Below, one piece after another: positions 59,391-64,000 of a stretch of 64,000 bases of DNA. Source of the DNA: Suillus spraguei (taxonomy: Eukaryota; Basidiomycota; Agaricomycetes; Boletales; Suillaceae); assembly GCA_016800925.1 (NCBI GenBank), contig JABCPU010000009.1, forward strand, positions 1 through 64,000, written 5' to 3'. Numbering within the stretch: the stretch's first letter is position 1; each line of letters opens with the position of its first letter. The notes beneath the pieces are model-generated. The model was not told where the DNA came from, searched no databases, and worked only from the letters and a program-made list of their open reading frames with translations. Position numbers and translations under genes: made by a program.

Positions 59391-60975
59391 CAGCTTCAAA
59401 ACGATGACCTTCGCCATGCAGAGTGCAGACACATCTTCAAGGTCGACAAGCTACGTCAACTTGCAGCGGAGGCCGTCAATTGGAGTCCTGATGATATCGT
59501 CCGCCTGGAAAAACTAGCCGAGGGTGGGTTGAACCGCACACTATGAGCTGTGGCTTCCGTACCCGGCTACGATTCCCAAGTACTTCGCCGTCGCTAGTGA
59601 AGTGGCTACCATGGCCTTACTCTGTTTCCTTGGGCTGTCCATACCCGAGGTATACGGATACTCACCTACGCCAGACAACGCAGCAGAGACCGAGTATACA
59701 CTTATGGAATTCGTACAAGGCACCAACTTGAGCGACGCATAGTTTGACCTAGAGGAAGGGGAGATCATTTCAATCTCACGCCAACTTGCTGAACTCGAGT
59801 CGAAGATGATGTCGATTGCTTTCCCGGCTGGTGGAAGCTTTTACTATACTGAAGACTTGGAGAACGCGGCCGGGAGCGCCTCTTGGGCTACTAGGCCGGG
59901 CATCATATTAGAGGACAAGCATTTCTGCGTCGGCCCAGATACGAGTCTGCGTCTATGGTGTGGCAGGAGATCGCAGCTCTACTTAGATCGAGGACCATGT
60001 AGGCCATTTCCTGCCTTTTTATTACTCCCTTAAACTAGTTGATGACTATAGACGAAAGTGCCGAAGCAGCCCTCGTAAGAGGGGCCAAAAAGGAACTAGC
60101 TTATTTACGGTGGTTCGGTCGACCATTGTTGCCGTTCCAGCGCATAAGGAGGGAAGCTTACAAGTACCAGAAGCAGCCGCCGTCAGATCACATCGAGAAC
60201 CTGGACCGCTATCTCCTCGTCGCATCGTCACTCATCTCCAGAAACTTGGCCCTCGATCATTTCCACATCCCGACCTCCAGCCAAGCAATATCATTGTTTC
60301 CAGGTCGCCTGACTCTAACTTGCACGTCGCTGGCTTGATCGACTGGCAACACACCTCGATCCTACCCCTGTTTCTCCTTACCGGTATACCCCAACAGCTA
60401 CGGAATTATGATGATGTTGGCTCGCAATCTATAACATGGCCTTCGTTACCGGAGAAGTTGGATGACCTGGATGAAACCCAGCAAAGTGGAGAGATGGAAC
60501 TCTACCATTGTCGCCTCGTCCATTACCACTGCGTCAAAAACACGGAGGAGTATAATGGGCTTCATTACGCGGCATTGACGGACCCCATGGGCGTGCTCCT
60601 CTTCTGCCACGCCAGTGACCCGTGGGAGGGCGAAACTCTCGCGCTGAAGGTTGCGCTGATACAAGCAATGGAGAACTGGAAGACGCTCGTGGGGGGAGGT
60701 CCGCCGGGTCCTGTTGTGTTTGACCCCATGACGTACGCGAGATGATGAAGCTGGATGCAGAACAGGAAGAAGCGGATGAGACTCTAGAGGCGTGCCGGGA
60801 CGTGATCGGTTTTGGACCAGACGGTTGAATGCCTGCCGAGCACTACGAAGAGGTCATGGCACACAGCAAGAAGCTGAAGGAGGACGGATTGGCGGCAGTC
60901 GAGCCGGAGGAGGAACGAGCTCAGATCACGGTGCACTGGCCCTTGGACGACATGGACGAAGGGGAATACATGTAA
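59391..60975 (+). pseudogene. APH/AIM9-type phosphotransferase, decayed
   Basis: The text matches fungal aminoglycoside-phosphotransferase-fold proteins (AIM9-like): HIFKVDKLRQLAAEAVNWSP, EGGLNRT, ETEYTLMEFVQGTNL, KKELAYLRWFGRPLLPFQ, HPDLQPSNIIV (catalytic loop), VAGLIDWQHTSILPLF (metal-binding Asp) and a C-terminal HWPLDDMDEGEYM with a stop at 60973. It is dead as written: part of the N-lobe is lost after EGGLNRT, TAG replaces a Trp codon after TNLSDA (59740), the frame changes before HPDLQ and near 60730, and TGA follows GFGPDG in place of Trp. One normal intron remains (60000-60050). It sits between two direct copies of the DUF6533 3' end. Confidence 0.88.
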
Positions 60976-60984
60976 TTAATCATA

Positions 60985-61820
60985 TGAGTGTGGATCCCTT
61001 GCTACTGGTAGAGTCGATGCATGTCGTTCATCATCCCTAGCCTGACACATGACTTCCTATTATCAGTCGCCGGGGTAAGTTTTGCATCATCTGGCATCAA
61101 GGAGATTCAGACCGCTCAAAATGCTTCATCAGGGCATCACCGGGCTGTGCTGTAATATGTATCATGAGCCAACGGATCGGATCCTCATAAATATACGAGG
61201 TGCACACCGCTCCGGAGATTAACTGCTCTTCCGTTGACACTTGCAATTTCACTTATTCCGTTCGCCTCGCAAGGAAATGTCAGAGCCAGACCCTCGACAC
61301 TTCGAAAGCGCAGTCATTGCACGTCCCACTGCTTAGCAGTACGCGAAAGTACGTGGTGTCCGGTCTCCGGTCGCAGTTCAAATCTAAAAGCCTCATTGAT
61401 CCAGTGTTCCCTCCTATGTCACCTCACAATGGGCATTCCGACGACATGGAACTTGATGTACGGTGTCGAGCAATCGGTGACAGTAGACTATGGTTATGAG
61501 CCTTCAAGTTCGTGGGATAAGCTGCCGGTGGAATGACTCTGAGGGCACTAGCGCCTATCAGGTCATGCATATAATCCGTATTCAGTGCTACTAGTACTGC
61601 CACAAGTGTTGTGTTTCATGCAGACCTTGAGTGTTGTATATAGTATACGGAATTAGGGACTAATCATGAAGTTTCAGTGGTGAATGAGTTACAGTCAAGG
61701 GACTAGTTAACATTTTACGTTTTAGTGATGTCATCATATTTATGCATTGCTATCAGGGTGCTTCTATGTAACTTCCAACTTAGGGATACATGCCACAGCT
61801 TGTAAGGATTAACATCATGA
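60985..61820 (+). pseudogene. DUF6533 3'-end fragment (copy D), direct duplicate of copy C end
   Basis: It matches copy C from about 58040 to 59101, including the last exon (SEPDPRHFESAVIARPTA, VSGLRSQF, SSSWDKLPVE and a stop near 61534), the CACTAGCGCCTA motif and about 260 bp of 3' flank. Roughly 190 bp between LIYDGIG and the next exon are missing. The N-terminal and most helical exons are absent, so it is a fragment. Confidence 0.85.
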
Positions 61821-62222
61821 ACGAGTTGGAATGACAGCAATCGCTACTTACGATACTTGGAGGAAGTTAGTAGGAAGGCAAAAAAAGAAAGCAGACAGCT
61901 GACGTGAGCGATGTCTGCAATATGAAAGGCAAAACCATAGGCATATTATGGACGTGCACATCAACCACCTACATCAACCACCTGACAGTGATCACTTATC
62001 GTTCCTAGTCACTGTGTCGCGAAAAATTCGGTAATTCAGAAATATGCTATGCGTGGTTGGGCCAGATATGTCAAGTACCAACAGTAACAGCATATCGGTG
62101 CACGAGTTCTATAAGTATACGACCGAACCCCAAGTCTCTTCCTATCTTGCTCAGTCCCCAGCTACCGCACGCGCCACTCACCCCAAGATCCACTGCAGGA
62201 TGTGCATGTCATGTAATGAGTG
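61821..62222. other. Intergenic, no gene seen
   Basis: The plus ORFs at 62044-62284 are antisense to the end of a possible minus-strand gene and have no motif. Confidence 0.45.
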
Positions 62223-63035
62223 CTACAACATCGCACGTGCCCACACCGCATAACTTGCGACCAACTTGGCATGTCTCCCAATGAACAAGAGGATCCCAGG
62301 GCCAGACTGATCCTGAGTTTGATGTGAGCGTATATAATCATATAGGCACTCTTCCCAGCGGAAGTCGAGGCCCATCGCATGCGCAAAGAGATCAGCCCGA
62401 TGCATACAGGTACAACCTCTATGTGACTACGGTGGCATGCCAGGGACAGTTGCGAGATGAATAGGTCCAGAGAGAGAGAGACTCGGGTACATATTTTCAA
62501 GCCTAGTACAGGTAAGTTTGTGACTTCCAGAGCAGGTGACGATGCTCTTTTGGTAGCTATCTGCATGAGCACAAAACGCACCAAACTGTTGTTATCGAAT
62601 TCTTCGACTCCAGACCAAATCCGCGGGACTGTGACAATACCATGGTCCCACTCTCCCAGTCAGCGGAGGAGGCGCACTGCTAGGTGATTCCTCACTTTTA
62701 TGAGAAAATATGAAAGTCCTGGTGTCTCCGTCCTTTGATGGTCTCGTTGATACGACGTCGTGAGTTCCTTTGAGCAGATGGATATACTGGTGGTCGAATG
62801 GTAGATAGCCGCTTAGGGTGATCATGATGTGTTCCCATGTTTTGATATAGTTCCCCGCATTGACCAGTCGTGGATTTGATAGGTACAATAGAGGCTGTAC
62901 CTTGTGCGACACCGTGCAAGGCGGCCATATCGCTCGGAGTACTTGCGGGTTTAAGTGCAGTAGTAGAGATTTATTTGTGAGCGCAGAGTCTGCAAACCAT
63001 CCGATTTGTGTGCCACTCCTTGGCAACATTTTCAT
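62223..63035 (-). CDS. Hypothetical protein
   Basis: The ATG at 63035 starts a long exon (LPRSGTQIGWFADSALTNKS, KTWEHIMITLSGYLPFDHQY, STRPSKDGDTRTFIFSHK). A GTGAGG donor near 62698 joins in phase to WDHGIVTVPRIWSGVEEFDN and VRFVLMQIATKRASSPAL. A last exon may read MHRADLFAHAMGLDFRWEEC and LYDYIRSHQTQDQSGPGILL with a stop at 62223; its acceptor is uncertain. No domain recognised. The continuous first frame and one in-phase splice make it plausible. Confidence 0.38.
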
Positions 63036-63288
63036 TTCCCCGTTCCTTCAGAACGTGTCTGCAGAACGCTAGAAGCTTCATTACATGCACATGTGTTCCC
63101 CTTGATGCTGTGAGCCATGAGTCATGATGGTAGCTGGGCGCACATGCAATCTCGACATAGCGAGGGCGTGGACACTGGAATCCTTCGATTGCCGTACAGC
63201 AAGATTGTGAGATGTCGCAGGCACATGTAAGTATAACTTCTGATCATAAGAGAGACGAGATACGTGCTTACATAAGCTGTAGTTCGGT

Positions 63289-63300
63289 CACTAGCGCCTA
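63289..63300 (+). other. Isolated DUF6533 3'-flank motif CACTAGCGCCTA
   Basis: The same 12-mer stands 10-20 bp after the stop codons of DUF6533 copies A, C and D. Here it occurs without a coding remnant, 360 bp before copy E, and may mark the trace of a lost copy. Confidence 0.45.
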
Positions 63301-63662
63301 GCTACCGAGTTAGTCTATATCGGTTCTTGTTCTTACACTGCCAACATCATTTGCGAGCCGGGACCAACATGCTATACTTTGCCATAAAGTTTTACTGTAT
63401 CCGGTCGATAGATCTGGCTATGCTCCACATTCTAATATTGCGTCTTTAATCAGCGGTATTGGTACCTAGAAAAGCACTATGTGGATTTTCTATTCGTTTC
63501 GCCTCCCTTTCCTGCGGTCAAGTACCTGCGTCATTGATTTTTCTCTTTCTATTTACTGTCAATCGCTTGGATATTAACCTCCTCGATCCACCCTGTTATC
63601 AACTTCCGCCGAGCTACTGTATATAATTACCCCAACGCCACGAGCCTTGATTTCGCATTTTA

Positions 63663-64000
63663 ATGGAACGGCGTGCGGTTGTAGACAGCCAAACCTCGGA
63701 CAAGTATTTGCGAATTGCGTCCATCTCCATTGCATTGTACGAGTGAGTCCTTTTCTTCTTCCAATGGACCCGTAAAAGTCACTGTGTTCTGATTATTCTG
63801 AACGATATCTACTTTCAGTTATGTGATCACACTCCCCGCTGAATGGCGGTTTTACAGAAGTCAATCCTCAATTTTTCAACTCAGGTACGTACACTGGCCA
63901 TTTACGTTTCACTATTGACAAACACGTTCAGTCTTGCCTGTATCTTATTCATTCTCATACGGTATGATATTCTGTCTTCACCCCATCATGAAAAGATTTT
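63663..64000 (+). CDS. DUF6533 membrane protein (copy E), cut by the window end
   Basis: The ATG at 63663 gives SDKYLRIASISIALY up to a GTGAGT donor. Exon 2 (about 63820-63885) gives VITLPAEWRFYRSQSSIF, and exon 3 LACILFILIR with a further donor GTATGA. These match the first three exons of copy C in sequence and intron place. The frame is open as far as it can be read; the remaining helices lie beyond the window. Confidence 0.85.

Overview
The window is genomic DNA from a filamentous basidiomycete, most likely an Agaricomycete. Genes are cut by many GT-AG introns of about 45-70 nt. The families present are typical of that class: DUF6533 seven-helix membrane proteins, WD40/HET fusions, expanded TKL-like kinases, F-box proteins and an AIM9/APH-type phosphotransferase. 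I cannot name the species; Boletales is only a guess from the kinase family. I recognised no rRNA, tRNA or CRISPR array.

Layout. 1-6892 (-) is a 5'-complete part of a Ty3/gypsy chromovirus (gag, protease, RT-RNase H, integrase with chromodomain, plus an extra 3' ORF with a zinc knuckle), broken by stops and frameshifts. 6893-9041 is intergenic with a CGGGTA-rich element and a minisatellite. 9042-10911 (-) and 17095-18947 (-) are two DUF6533 membrane protein genes. Between them lie a VIT/von Willebrand A gene (11673-14609, -) and a PIF/Harbinger transposon (about 14930-16975). 20781-25336 (-) is LYS2, alpha-aminoadipate reductase, diverging from an F-box gene (25795-27823, +). 27856-29549 (-) is a tandem pair of small unknown genes, one dead. 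29909-30785 and 37546-38341 are two copies of one segment. Between these are a small hypothetical gene, a secreted Cys-rich peptide exon and a secreted metallophosphoesterase (34195-37214, -). 38.7-42.7 kb is almost gene-empty.

43404-46264 (+) is a WD40-HET gene with frame breaks. 48799-52605 (+) is the most unusual locus: three TKL-like kinase domains joined in frame in one predicted polypeptide, in the order kinase, pseudokinase, kinase. A related single-domain kinase lies opposite at 53211-54489 (-). 56927-64000 (+) holds a third DUF6533 gene, a phosphotransferase pseudogene flanked by a direct duplication of the DUF6533 3' end, and the start of a fourth DUF6533 gene at the window edge.

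Two cross-cutting signals. First, nearly all frame breaks in otherwise conserved genes, including LYS2, are net single-base losses, many in homopolymers, which raises suspicion of residual assembly error. Second, the in-frame stops of the retroelement are explained by C-to-T changes. The HET/WD40 gene beside the tandem kinases suggests a self/non-self or signalling neighbourhood; that link is inference only.
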